Assembly (NCBI RefSeq): GCF_017876755.1
Contig: NZ_JAGIOO010000001.1
Location: 310,001-374,000 of the forward strand
Direction of reading: 5' to 3'
Length of the DNA: 64,000 nucleotides
Source of the DNA: Crossiella equi
GTDB taxonomy: Bacteria > Actinomycetota > Actinomycetes > Mycobacteriales > Pseudonocardiaceae
The notes under the pieces are model-generated. The model saw nothing but the letters and a program-made list of their open reading frames with translations. It had not been told where the DNA came from and did not search any database. The position numbers were made by a program, and so were the translations under genes. Below, piece after piece: positions 41,370 to 49,133 of the stretch; within the stretch, counting starts at the first letter, position 1, and each line of letters opens with the position of its first letter.

Positions 41370-41423
41370 TCAGCGCGCCGGGACTGTGTCCGGCGTCGTG
41401 GTGACGTGCTGGGCGCGCTGCAT
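41370..41423 (-). CDS. Threonine leader peptide of the short thrS
   Basis: A 17-codon frame, MQRAQHVTTTPDTVPAR, ends 10 bases before the terminator stem. Four of 17 codons are Thr (ACC ACG ACG, then ACA), three of them consecutive. Stalling at these codons when charged Thr-tRNA is short would change folding of the following RNA and let transcription enter the synthetase gene. This is the layout of classical amino-acid attenuators. No conserved T-box sequence is visible, which supports ribosome-mediated control. Confidence 0.75.
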   Translation of the reverse strand: MQRAQHVTTTPDTVPAR

Positions 41424-41446
41424 GGCGAGCACGGTAGCAGAGATCC

Positions 41447-42055
41447 TCAGACCAGCGCGGTGAGTTTCTCCACCGCGATGCCGAGCTCCCGCGCGACCAT
41501 CTCGTGCACCCACTGGGTGAGGTCCTCCGGCCGGAGCGTGCCCCGGCGCGCGACCACCTGGATGGCCAGGCCGTCCAGCAGCGAGGTGATGCGCCAAGCC
41601 GCGCCGCGCGGGTCGGGGCAGTCGAACCCGCCCTCGGCCACACCCTCGCGAATGATCTCCTCGACCACGTCGCGCCAGCGCAGGTCCAGGTTCTGGGCAA
41701 CCTTGCGCAGGTTGTCGTCGTGCAGCGAGGCCGCCCAGCTCTCGATCCAGAGCACCCAGCCCGCCGCGTCCTCGGTGGGCGCGTAGAACCGCAGCACCGC
41801 GGACAGGCGGTTGACCGCACTGCCCTCCGCGCGCAACGCCTCCAGGCGCTCTAGGTCGCGCTCGGCCGCCGCGGAGAACGCCTCGATGATCAGGTTCTCG
41901 ATCGTGCCGAAGTGGTAGAAGACCAACGCCGTGCTGATGCCCAGCGAGCTGGCGATGTCGGCAGGACGCGTGGCTGCGATGCCCCGCGTGCGGATGTGCT
42001 CGATCGTCGCACTGAGGATGTCGTGTCGGCGTCCGCCGTTCTGCCTGTTCGGCAC
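41447..42055 (-). CDS. TetR-family regulator
   Basis: A 202-residue TetR/AcrR protein. HTH ILSATIEHIRTRGIAATRPADIASSLGISTALVFYHFGTIENL is followed by a BetI-like ligand domain (AVLRFYAPTEDAAGWVLWIESWAAS). Its stop is only 24 bases from the start of the Thr leader peptide, but the genes need not be linked. A 45-bp repeat copy with an internal TTCA...TGAA dyad lies about 65 bases upstream and could be its own operator. Confidence 0.9.
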   Translation of the reverse strand: MPNRQNGGRRHDILSATIEHIRTRGIAATRPADIASSLGISTALVFYHFGTIENLIIEAFSAAAERDLERLEALRAEGSAVNRLSAVLRFYAPTEDAAGWVLWIESWAASLHDDNLRKVAQNLDLRWRDVVEEIIREGVAEGGFDCPDPRGAAWRITSLLDGLAIQVVARRGTLRPEDLTQWVHEMVARELGIAVEKLTALV

Positions 42056-42119
42056 ACGATCACTCTAGTCCCTGCTCCTTCGCGGCCTGCTTGTCGGGGT
42101 TCGGTTCTCGGGGGAATAA

Positions 42120-42164
42120 TTTCACTCGTCACTGAAGATATAGGGATTTGGTAAATTTCCAGAC
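42120..42164. repeat. 45-bp direct repeat, copy 1
   Basis: Starts TTTCACTCGTCACTGAAG and continues through an AT-rich TATAGGGA segment. It matches copy 2 (42481-42525) at 37 of 45 positions. Both copies keep the dyad-like TTCACT-N4-ACTGAA. This copy lies just upstream of a tetR gene. Confidence 0.8.
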
Positions 42165-42480
42165 GCGCGGGGCCGTTGCCAGCTGTCGGTCAGCGCTGGG
42201 TTCGGCCTGGTGAACGCCTTTCACTCACCCTGGCCCATGCCCCCACTCGAGCCGCGCGGCGGGCGGCTCGGACCCGGAACCGCTCGGGGTCGTCGTGCTC
42301 GCACACCTGCCCGGTGACCGCCCGGCCGACCGGGCACTCCCCCGGGTCCACGGCATCCCGGTCACCACCCACGTCGCCAGTTGTGGACCGTCGTGGTCGC
42401 GGGGGTGGGCGAAGCCGTAATGCCCGATGGCTTGGTCTTTCCTTCTCGGCGTTGTGGCTTTTTGGCTTTTCCGGGGTTCA

Positions 42481-42525
42481 TTTCACTTGTCACTGAAGTT
42501 ATAGCGAGCTGGCAAATCTCCGGAC
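42481..42525. repeat. 45-bp direct repeat, copy 2
   Basis: Starts TTTCACTTGTCACTGAAG, in the same orientation as copy 1, 361 bases away. Downstream of modC and not directly before any gene I can support. Confidence 0.8.
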
Positions 42526-42557
42526 ACACCTCAATGCCCGCGGCCTGGCACATCTCG

Positions 42558-43589
42558 TCAGCGCGGGTAGGTGTGGATTTCCGTGGCCTTCACCGAGACC
42601 CACAGCCCGTCGCCCGGGCGCAGGCGCAGGTCGGCCACCGTGGCCGTGGTGATGTCGCCCAGGACCGGCGGGGTGCCCGCCAGCTCGACCCGTGTGGTGT
42701 GCGCGTGCGCCTCGATGCCGACCACGGTCGCGGGCCAGGTGTTGCGCGGGCTGCCCGACGGCCGCTCCGGGTACAGGCTCACCGCGGTGGGCGGGAAGAC
42801 CACGTGGACCGGGCCCGTGGTGGGTTCGGCGGTGGTCAGGGTGCCGCCGTCGCTCAGGTGGACCGTCGTGCCCTCGGCCGTGCCCCGGTAGAAGTTCAGG
42901 CCGACCAGGTGGGCCACGTAGTCGGTTCTGGGTTGGCGGACGACCTCCCTCGGCGTGCCTGCCTGGACCAGTCGGCCCTGTTCCAGGATCACCAGGCGGT
43001 CGGCCAGGACCATCGCGTCCAGGGGGTCGTGGGTGACCAGGAGGGTGTGGCCCGGGTAGGCGCGCAGGTGGCGGCCCAGGTCGGCCCGGACGCGCAGGCG
43101 GGTGCTCGCGTCCAGGGCCGCCAGCGGCTCGTCCAGCAGCAGCAGGTCCGGCGAGGTGGCCAGGGCTCGCGCCAGGGCCACCCGCTGGGCCTGGCCGCCG
43201 GAGAGGGTGCCGGGTTTGGACTTCGTGTGCTCAGGCAGACCGACCTTGGCCAGCCAGTCCCGGGCCACGGCGTTCGCTTCGGCCTTGCGCACGCCTCGGG
43301 CGCGCAGGCCGAAGGCCACGTTGTCCAGGGCCGTCATGTGGGCGAAGAGGAGGTAGTCCTGGAAGACCACGCCGATCGGGCGCTTCTCCGGGGGCAGACC
43401 GTCCCAGGTGGACTCGGCGTGGCGGATCGTGCCCGTGTTCGGGACCAGGCCCGCCAAGGCCCGCAGGGCCGTGCTCTTGCCCGCGCCGTTCGGGCCCAGC
43501 AGGGCCACCACCTCACCCGGTTCCAGGGCCAGGTCCACGTCCAGCGTGAACGACCCGCGGGTCACGCGCAGCCGCGCCGTGAGGGTCAT
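42558..43589 (-). CDS. modC: Molybdate ABC transporter ATPase ModC
   Basis: A 343-residue ABC ATPase with Walker A GPNGAGKST, signature LSGGQAQR, Walker B LLLLDEPLAALD and switch VTHDPLDAM. A C-terminal TOBE domain (LRLRPGDGLWVSVKATEIH) is of the kind that binds molybdate/tungstate in ModC. The ATG at 43589 overlaps the modB stop (ATGA). It energises import with ModB. The usual ModC length is 350 residues. Confidence 0.93.
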   Translation of the reverse strand: MTLTARLRVTRGSFTLDVDLALEPGEVVALLGPNGAGKSTALRALAGLVPNTGTIRHAESTWDGLPPEKRPIGVVFQDYLLFAHMTALDNVAFGLRARGVRKAEANAVARDWLAKVGLPEHTKSKPGTLSGGQAQRVALARALATSPDLLLLDEPLAALDASTRLRVRADLGRHLRAYPGHTLLVTHDPLDAMVLADRLVILEQGRLVQAGTPREVVRQPRTDYVAHLVGLNFYRGTAEGTTVHLSDGGTLTTAEPTTGPVHVVFPPTAVSLYPERPSGSPRNTWPATVVGIEAHAHTTRVELAGTPPVLGDITTATVADLRLRPGDGLWVSVKATEIHTYPR

Positions 43590-44389
43590 GCCGCTCCCCT
43601 GATCCAGCGGTCCCGAAGGCCCGCCAGCACCACCACCGAGACCAGCAGCAGCACCAGGCTCAGAATGATCGCCGCGTCCGGGTCGCTCTCCAGCGCCAGG
43701 TACACCGCCAGGGGCATCGTCGTGGTGCGGCCCGGGAAGTTGCCCGCGAAGGTGATCGTCGCACCGAACTCCCCCAGCGCCCGGGCCCAGCACAGCACCG
43801 TGCCCGCCACGATCCCCGGCAGCACCGACGGCAGCGTCACGCGTCGGAAGGTCAGCCAGCGCGAGGCGCCCAGGGTGGCCGCCGCCTCCTCGAACCGCGG
43901 GTCGGCCGCGCGCAGGGCGCCCTCGACCGAGATCACCAGGAACGGCATCGCCACGAACGCCTCGGCCAGCACCACGCCGGTCAGGGTGAACGGCAGCGAG
44001 ATGCCGAACCACTGGTCCAGGTACTGCCCCAGCACGCCGCGCCTGCCCAGCACGAACAGCAGCGCCACCCCGCCGACCACCGGCGGCAGCACCAGCGGCA
44101 CGGTGACCAGCGCGCGCAGCAGGCCCCGGCCGGGCAGGTCCGAGCGGGCCAGCAGCCAGGCCAGCGGCACGCCCAGCAGCAGGCACACCACCGTGGCCAG
44201 GCTCGCGCACACCAGCGAGAGCTGGAGCGCCTGGCCGATCTCCGGGCTGAACAGCTCCCCCGGCAGACTCGCCCACGGCGCGCGCCAGAACAGCCCGGCC
44301 AGCGGGACCAGCAGGAAGGCCAGCCCGAGCAGCGCGGGCAGGACGAGGACGGCGGGCAGCCGCCCCCGTGGGTGGTGTCGTGGGCTCAC
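43586..44389 (-). CDS. modB: Molybdate ABC transporter permease ModB
   Basis: A 267-residue permease with five to six helices (LPAVLVLPALLGLAFLLVPLAGL first) and the CysT/ModB coupling motif EEAAATLGASRWLTFRRVTLPS, then RALGEFGATITFAGNFPG, the ModB-specific block. The GTG at 44389 is fixed by a GTGA overlap with modA. Confidence 0.93.
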   Translation of the reverse strand: MSPRHHPRGRLPAVLVLPALLGLAFLLVPLAGLFWRAPWASLPGELFSPEIGQALQLSLVCASLATVVCLLLGVPLAWLLARSDLPGRGLLRALVTVPLVLPPVVGGVALLFVLGRRGVLGQYLDQWFGISLPFTLTGVVLAEAFVAMPFLVISVEGALRAADPRFEEAAATLGASRWLTFRRVTLPSVLPGIVAGTVLCWARALGEFGATITFAGNFPGRTTTMPLAVYLALESDPDAAIILSLVLLLVSVVVLAGLRDRWIRGAA

Positions 44390-45132
44390 GGGGCGGCGAA
44401 ACCAGCCTCGGTGAGCACCGCACGCCCCTGGGCGGACAGCACGTGGTCGACGAAGGCCTCGGCGGCGGCGGCGTTGGGCGCCTTGGCCAGCGGGGCGATC
44501 GGGTAGTCGTTGACCGCCTGCGCGGACTCGGCGAAGTCCCGGCCCTCGACCTTGTCCCCCGCCGACTTGACGTCGGTGCGGTAGACCAGCGCCGCGTCGA
44601 CCTCGCCCAGCGAGACCTTGGTCAGCACCGCCTTCACGTCCTGCTCCAGGGTGTCCGGCGCCGGGGTGAGCCCCGCGGCCCGGAACACCTTCTTCGCCGC
44701 CGCGCCGCACGGCACCTGCTCGGCGCACAGCGCGATCTTCAGGTCCGCCTTGGCGAAGTCGGCCAGCCCGGTGATCCTGCCCGGGTTGCCCTGGGGCACC
44801 GCGATCTGGAGCGCGTTCCGCACGAACGTGGTGGGGCTGCCGGTGACCGCGCCGGTGTCGGTGACCTGCTTCATGTTGGCCGGGGCGGCGGCGGCGAACA
44901 CGTCGGCGGGCGCGCCCTGGTTGATCTGCTGGGCCAGAGCGGAGCTGCCGCCGAAGTTGAACTTGACCTTCAGCCCGGGGTGGGCGGCCTCGAAGTCCTT
45001 GCCCAGCTTGGTGAAGGACTCGGTGAGCGAGGCAGCGGCGAACACGGTGACCTCACCGGCCCCGGCAGGCGCCGCGGCACCGCAGCCACCGAGCACCGCG
45101 GCCCCGGCCAGGACGGCGAGCAGTTTCCCCAT
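44386..45132 (-). CDS. modA: Molybdate-binding lipoprotein ModA
   Basis: A 248-residue binding protein with a lipobox (AVLGGC) after a short signal peptide, then the ModA motifs VTVFAAASLTESF and NFGGSSALAQQINQGAPADVFAAA. A ligand-binding region KVSLGEVDAALVYRTDV follows. It captures molybdate or tungstate outside the membrane for ModBC. It begins 2 bases after the Mop/HTH gene's stop, so the four genes form one operon. Confidence 0.94.
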   Translation of the reverse strand: MGKLLAVLAGAAVLGGCGAAAPAGAGEVTVFAAASLTESFTKLGKDFEAAHPGLKVKFNFGGSSALAQQINQGAPADVFAAAAPANMKQVTDTGAVTGSPTTFVRNALQIAVPQGNPGRITGLADFAKADLKIALCAEQVPCGAAAKKVFRAAGLTPAPDTLEQDVKAVLTKVSLGEVDAALVYRTDVKSAGDKVEGRDFAESAQAVNDYPIAPLAKAPNAAAAEAFVDHVLSAQGRAVLTEAGFAAP

Positions 45133-45134
45133 GC

Positions 45135-45533
45135 TCAGCTCTCCGGGATCTCGACGACGACGTGGGTGGACTTGATCGAGGCGACCGCGACGCTGCCGAC
45201 CTCCAGGCCGAGCTCCTCGGCGGACTCCCGGCTCATCAGCGAGGTGACGCGGAACGGCCCGGCCTGCATGTCGACCTGGGCCATCACCCCGTCCTTGAGC
45301 ACGCGGGTGACGATGCCCTTCATGCGGTTGCGGGCGGAGGCGGCCACGGTCACGCCGGGCTCGCTCACCTCGGACAGGCGCTGGGCGAACGCGGCCAGCT
45401 CGGTGCCCGCCACGGCCTTGCGACCGTTGTCCAGGGTGAGGGCGGTGAGGCGCCCCTGGTCGATCCAGCGGCGCACGGAGTCGTCGCTGACGCCCAACAG
45501 GGCGGCGGCCTCACTGATCCGCAGATTCGGCAT
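45135..45533 (-). CDS. HTH-TOBE (Mop-type) molybdate-responsive protein
   Basis: A 132-residue two-domain protein. An N-terminal MerR/excisionase-like HTH (ISEAAALLGVSDDSVRRWIDQGRL) is followed by a Mop/TOBE domain (ARNRMKGIVTRVLKDGVMAQVDMQAGPFRVTSLMS). Such proteins bind molybdate with the Mop domain and could regulate the modABC genes that follow directly. It leads the operon, with start ATG 45533. It may take the place of ModE. Confidence 0.9.
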   Translation of the reverse strand: MPNLRISEAAALLGVSDDSVRRWIDQGRLTALTLDNGRKAVAGTELAAFAQRLSEVSEPGVTVAASARNRMKGIVTRVLKDGVMAQVDMQAGPFRVTSLMSRESAEELGLEVGSVAVASIKSTHVVVEIPES

Positions 45534-45583
45534 GTTCGTCAGTCTAGTGCCGCACCCACGGTTGCCTTCGGGGTGTCCTCCCG

Positions 45584-46189
45584 CTACAGCGGCACCCGCC
45601 GGACGCGATAGGGCGAGCTGGCCCCGAACTCCTCGAAGCGGCGCTGGACCTCGTCGAAGAACACGGTCTTCGCGCGGGTGTAGTCGTCGTAGTCGGGGGC
45701 ACCGGCGAACCGGGTGGCCAGCTCCTCCTTGGTTCGCTGGTAGGCGGCGCGGCCCTCGGCATCGGCGCGCAGCCAGTCGCGGAAGAGCACGGTGTAGGAC
45801 CACCACGGGCTGCCGAGCAGCCGCACGTGCAGGATCACCCGCTCCCCCACGTACAGGCGTTTCCGGTACGCCTCCTCCGGCGCCAGACCGGGCTCGCGGA
45901 CCAGGTCCCGGTACACGCCCGGGGAGTCCGGCCTGGACCCGGTCGACGGGCGGTAGCCCAGGGCGAGCAGGGCCGCGTCGAACGGCGAGCCCTCCGGCGG
46001 CAGCGGGCGCACGCCCAGCTGGAGGTCCACGATCGGCTTGGCGCGCAGGCCCGATACCGAGGTGGAACCGATGTGGTCGTAGGTCCAGGACGGCTCGGCC
46101 AGCGCCGCGCGCAGGCGGTCCAGCTCGTGTGCGGCGACCTCGGCCAGTGCCGGGTCGGAGTCGGCCAGCAGCTCGCGGTGTTCCCCCAC
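45584..46189 (-). CDS. GrpB-family nucleotidyltransferase-fold protein
   Basis: A 201-residue UPF0157/GrpB protein with the nucleotidyltransferase-like core YDHIGSTSVSGLRAKPIVDLQLGV and the later ILHVRLLGSPWW. The family is thought to have a pol-beta-type fold; its substrate is not known. It starts 10 bases after the eccD stop, so it may be read from the same message. Confidence 0.9.
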   Translation of the reverse strand: MGEHRELLADSDPALAEVAAHELDRLRAALAEPSWTYDHIGSTSVSGLRAKPIVDLQLGVRPLPPEGSPFDAALLALGYRPSTGSRPDSPGVYRDLVREPGLAPEEAYRKRLYVGERVILHVRLLGSPWWSYTVLFRDWLRADAEGRAAYQRTKEELATRFAGAPDYDDYTRAKTVFFDEVQRRFEEFGASSPYRVRRVPL

Positions 46190-46199
46190 CCGGGCGACC

Positions 46200-47570
46200 C
46201 TACCCGCCGACGGCGTCCCGGATGGCGTTGTAGACCTCCAGCACCGCGCCCGCCAGCGGCACCACGGAGATCAGCAGCACGTACTCCAGCGCGTCCAGCA
46301 GCCGCGCCCGCTGCGGGGAGTGCTGGCCCCGGATGACCCGGCCCGCGTAGCTGACCGAGACCAGGCCCGCGATCGCCAGCACCGCGGCGGCGGCGAGCAG
46401 CCAGGGGCCCGGCAGGGTGCGGCACAGCCAGACCGCGAGCACGCCCAGCGCCGACAGGCCCGCCGTGATCGCCGTGATGCGCTGCGGGGTGCCCGCGTAG
46501 GAGCGGGAGCGCAGGATCCAGGCCAGGCCGGTGACTCCGACCAGGAGGGCCGCCCACAGGGAACCGGTGTGCAGCAGGACCACGGCGCCACCCGCCAGGA
46601 CCGCGCCGAAGGCCGCCAGCAGGCCGGTCAGGATGGACTCCGCGGCCGTGGTCTGGTCCAGCACGTCCGGGCCCAGGGCCGGTTTCTCGTCCGCCCGGAA
46701 GGACTTCATGTCCGAGGGGACCGTGGGCAGCGGGAGGCGGGCCAGGCGCAGGGCGATCATCGGGGCCGCCGCGCCCAGGGCCGTGACCAGGGGCAGGGTC
46801 ACCGCCGTGGCGTGGGCGGGGTAGACGTCGAAGAGCACGACCACCGAGGCGGTCAGCGCGCCCAGGCCCGCGGCCACCGCGACCGAGCCGAACCAGGCCA
46901 GGCGGTGGGCCATCAGGACCGCCGCCACCGCGCCGTACAGGGTGACCGCCGCCAGGCCCGTGGCCAGGGTCTCCGCGCGCAGCGGCAGCGCGTCGAAGGG
47001 GGGCAGGGCGGTCATGCCCGCCAGCAGGGCCGGGAGCAGGCCGGTCGCCGCGCAGGCCGCGCCCGCGCCCGGGTCCGCGTAGGCCCGGCCCAGGGCACCG
47101 CCGGAGAGCAGCAGGCCCACGGCCAGGACGCCGGAGACGATGGGGGCGAACAGGCTGCCGGTCAGGCCCGCCGCGGCCAGCAGCGCCGTGGCGCCGAACA
47201 GGACCGCCGCCGCGACCAGGCCCAGCACCCGGCCCACCTGGGGGCGCCAGGCGCCGGACCGTTCGCCCGCCGAGCTCGCGATCGCGTCGATGACGTCGTC
47301 GAAGAGCAGCGGGGTCTCGTAGCGCTCGCGCGGGTTGAGGTAGAGCACCTCACCGTCACGCACCGCCGCCGCGGCCACCGTCAGGCCGGGCGCCAGCGGC
47401 GACTCCCCCAGCCGGGACAGGCCCCAGCCGGGGCCCGCGCCGGGCTCCGGGGCACCGGCCAGGCGGATCAGCTGGGGCAGCAGCTCGGCGACCGTGCTCT
47501 CCAGGGGGAGGGCGAGGTCCATCCGGGCCCGTGGCGTGACCACGGTGACCCGCCGTGCCGTGGGGATCAT
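46200..47570 (-). CDS. eccD: ESX (type VII) secretion protein EccD
   Basis: A 456-residue integral membrane subunit of the type VII secretion channel. The N-terminal 85 residues form the ubiquitin-like domain (RRVTVVTPRARMDLALP start, GEVLYLNPRE end). About 11 membrane helices follow. It belongs with the ESX genes at 57448-64000 but is now cut off from them by the inserted AICE. Before insertion its ATG would have been 28 bases after the ybaB-like stop. Now it lies 102 bases after the element's integrase gene, on the same strand. Confidence 0.92.
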   Translation of the reverse strand: MIPTARRVTVVTPRARMDLALPLESTVAELLPQLIRLAGAPEPGAGPGWGLSRLGESPLAPGLTVAAAAVRDGEVLYLNPRERYETPLLFDDVIDAIASSAGERSGAWRPQVGRVLGLVAAAVLFGATALLAAAGLTGSLFAPIVSGVLAVGLLLSGGALGRAYADPGAGAACAATGLLPALLAGMTALPPFDALPLRAETLATGLAAVTLYGAVAAVLMAHRLAWFGSVAVAAGLGALTASVVVLFDVYPAHATAVTLPLVTALGAAAPMIALRLARLPLPTVPSDMKSFRADEKPALGPDVLDQTTAAESILTGLLAAFGAVLAGGAVVLLHTGSLWAALLVGVTGLAWILRSRSYAGTPQRITAITAGLSALGVLAVWLCRTLPGPWLLAAAAVLAIAGLVSVSYAGRVIRGQHSPQRARLLDALEYVLLISVVPLAGAVLEVYNAIRDAVGG

Positions 47571-47598
47571 GCGTGTTGTCCCTGTCCGAGGTAGACCG

Positions 47599-47615
47599 TC
47601 AGAACTGGAAGTTCT
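47599..47615. repeat. attL core (TCAGAACTGGAAGTTCT)
   Basis: The left copy of the direct repeat. It contains AGAACT-GGA-AGTTCT, a 6-bp dyad with a 3-base spacer, as expected for the two core-binding sites of a tyrosine integrase. Confidence 0.88.
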
Positions 47616-47672
47616 GGCCAGTTGGTCCTGTGACCAGCCATTTTGTTGTCTTTCGATCTTGCCAGGCCGTCG

Positions 47673-48896
47673 TCAGGCCGTCTCCGGCTTGACGATCTTG
47701 CTCGGGCGATACAGGCCGTTGACCGCCTTGCGCCCCCGTTGGTGGCTGCTGGGTACCAGGTGCGTGTAGACCTTCAGCGTGAAGCCGGGGTCGGCGTGCC
47801 CCAGGTACTCCGCAAGCTCCCGGACGGACACCCCGTTGGCCAGCATGATCGAGGCGTAGAAGTGCCTCAGCGCGTGCATACCGTCCTCACGGGGCTTGTA
47901 GACGAGCCCAGCCTGTTTGAATGCCGCCCTCCAGACGTGGAAGTTCACGTGAGTTCGGTGGCACGGCTCGCCATGTTGGTTGACCAGGATCAGGTCAACA
48001 GTCAACGGCCTACCGCCCGGTTCGTTCCAGGGCAAAATTACCGTCATTGGCGGGAACCGCTGCATGTACGCGTCGAACCGCTCCAGGAGCCCCTCCCCGA
48101 GCGGCACCTGACGCGTCTTCCCTCCCTTGGGGAGTGCGAACACCAGCTGGTTGTCAATCAGCCGGATCTGCCGGACGACGTTGAGCTTCAGCTCCGCCCG
48201 GTCGATGTCCTCTGGAGACAGCGCGAACATCTCACCCTGCCGAAGACCGGCACCAGCACCCATCTGGGGCAGGATCGAGTACCGATCGGGCAGAGCAAGC
48301 TGCACGCGGTCCAGCTTGCTCTGCCGCCACACAACGACCTTGCGCTGCTCCGCCTTCGGCCGCTTGACGCCCTTGGACTTGCACGGGTTCGAGCCGATCT
48401 TCTTGTCATCCACGGCAGCGCTGAAGATCGCCGAGAGCAGGTTGAACATCGCCGCTTGATACGTGATCGAGAGCTTCTTCTCCCGCCTTGACGCCAACCA
48501 GTCGCGGACCTGCTCCGGCCCGATCTCCTTCAACCGCTTCTCTCCGAAGAACGGGAACAGCTGGTGTTCCAGCTTCGACAGCAGCGTCTGAAGGGTTGAG
48601 GCGTCCTGGGACTGGCCGTTGAGCCAGTTCCGGGCGTACGGCTCGAACTTGACCTCACCGGCCTTCGGGTCGACGTACTTGCCCTCCAGCTTGTTCGACT
48701 CCACCTCGATCAGGAAATTGTCAGCCTGCCGTTTGGCCTTGTCCGGAAAACTGCGTGAACGTTCCTTGCCGTCCGGGTCGATGTACCGCACCCGGTACCG
48801 CAGGCCCTTGCCGTACAGGCTGGATTTCACCCGCTGGGCGTCTCCGGTGCGGGGGTCCCTTTCGCTCTTCCACCTGCGATCTTCGACGTGCGCCAT
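47673..48896 (-). CDS. int: Tyrosine site-specific integrase of the AICE
   Basis: A 407-residue phage-type integrase. Catalytic residues are visible: Arg219 in GAGLRQGE, His341 and Arg344 in HALRHFYAS, His367 in GHADPG and the nucleophile Tyr377 in VYTHL. An AP2-like/SAM-like N-terminal domain (RYRVRYIDPDGKERSRSF) binds arm sites. It catalyses integration at the ybaB-like gene and, with Xis, excision. The ATG at 48896 has AGGAAGG about 9 bases upstream. It reads toward eccD. Confidence 0.95.
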   Translation of the reverse strand: MAHVEDRRWKSERDPRTGDAQRVKSSLYGKGLRYRVRYIDPDGKERSRSFPDKAKRQADNFLIEVESNKLEGKYVDPKAGEVKFEPYARNWLNGQSQDASTLQTLLSKLEHQLFPFFGEKRLKEIGPEQVRDWLASRREKKLSITYQAAMFNLLSAIFSAAVDDKKIGSNPCKSKGVKRPKAEQRKVVVWRQSKLDRVQLALPDRYSILPQMGAGAGLRQGEMFALSPEDIDRAELKLNVVRQIRLIDNQLVFALPKGGKTRQVPLGEGLLERFDAYMQRFPPMTVILPWNEPGGRPLTVDLILVNQHGEPCHRTHVNFHVWRAAFKQAGLVYKPREDGMHALRHFYASIMLANGVSVRELAEYLGHADPGFTLKVYTHLVPSSHQRGRKAVNGLYRPSKIVKPETA

Positions 48897-48931
48897 CGCC
48901 ACTACCTTCCTGTTTGGTGTTGCCGAAAGAA

Positions 48932-49123
48932 TCAGGCCGCTTCGTCAGCAGCCACCCAGGCCCGGACCACGGCGGGATCGAACCGGAGGTGCCGCCCGAC
49001 CTTGCGGCCACGCGGTCCGGTGCCTTTCCACCGCCATTGGTAGAGGGTCTTCAGCGGCACTCCGAGGAAGGACGCCGTCTCCTCCGCCGTCCACAGCCGA
49101 TCGATAGACCTCACGTTGTCCAT
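48932..49123 (-). CDS. xis: Excisionase (MerR-type HTH)
   Basis: A 63-residue protein with a winged HTH of the excisionase/HTH_17 family: LWTAEETASFLGVPLKTLYQWRW, then GRHLRFDPAVVRAWV. It should direct the integrase toward excision. It lies between the initiator gene and int, the standard AICE order. Confidence 0.93.
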   Translation of the reverse strand: MDNVRSIDRLWTAEETASFLGVPLKTLYQWRWKGTGPRGRKVGRHLRFDPAVVRAWVAADEAA

Positions 49124-49133
49124 GGCCCGCCCC

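Larger units (their letters stand above)
42056..42557. other. Intergenic region with a 45-bp direct repeat, no supported gene
   Basis: These 502 bases lie between the TetR start and the modC stop. Apart from two copies of a 45-bp repeat near the ends, I see one possible gene remnant around 42240-42420 on the plus strand (frame reading GVVVLAHLPGDRPADRALPR). It has no good start and is cut by stops. The AT-rich repeat copies contrast with the GC-rich middle. Confidence 0.6.

Noticed and set aside
41283-41446. T-box riboswitch upstream of the short thrS
   Set aside because: No sequence like the conserved T-box antiterminator (AGGGUGGNACCGCG) is visible; the Thr leader peptide and terminator explain the region better.
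42176-42496. A 106-codon plus-strand frame in the modC-tetR gap
   Set aside because: Arg/Ser/Pro-rich composition, no ribosome site, and it ends inside the 45-bp repeat; a better frame in another phase is itself broken.
47570-47672. tRNA gene as the AICE target
   Set aside because: No tRNA-like cloverleaf or TTCGANNC block is seen at either end; the core repeat lies in the coding end of the ybaB-like gene.
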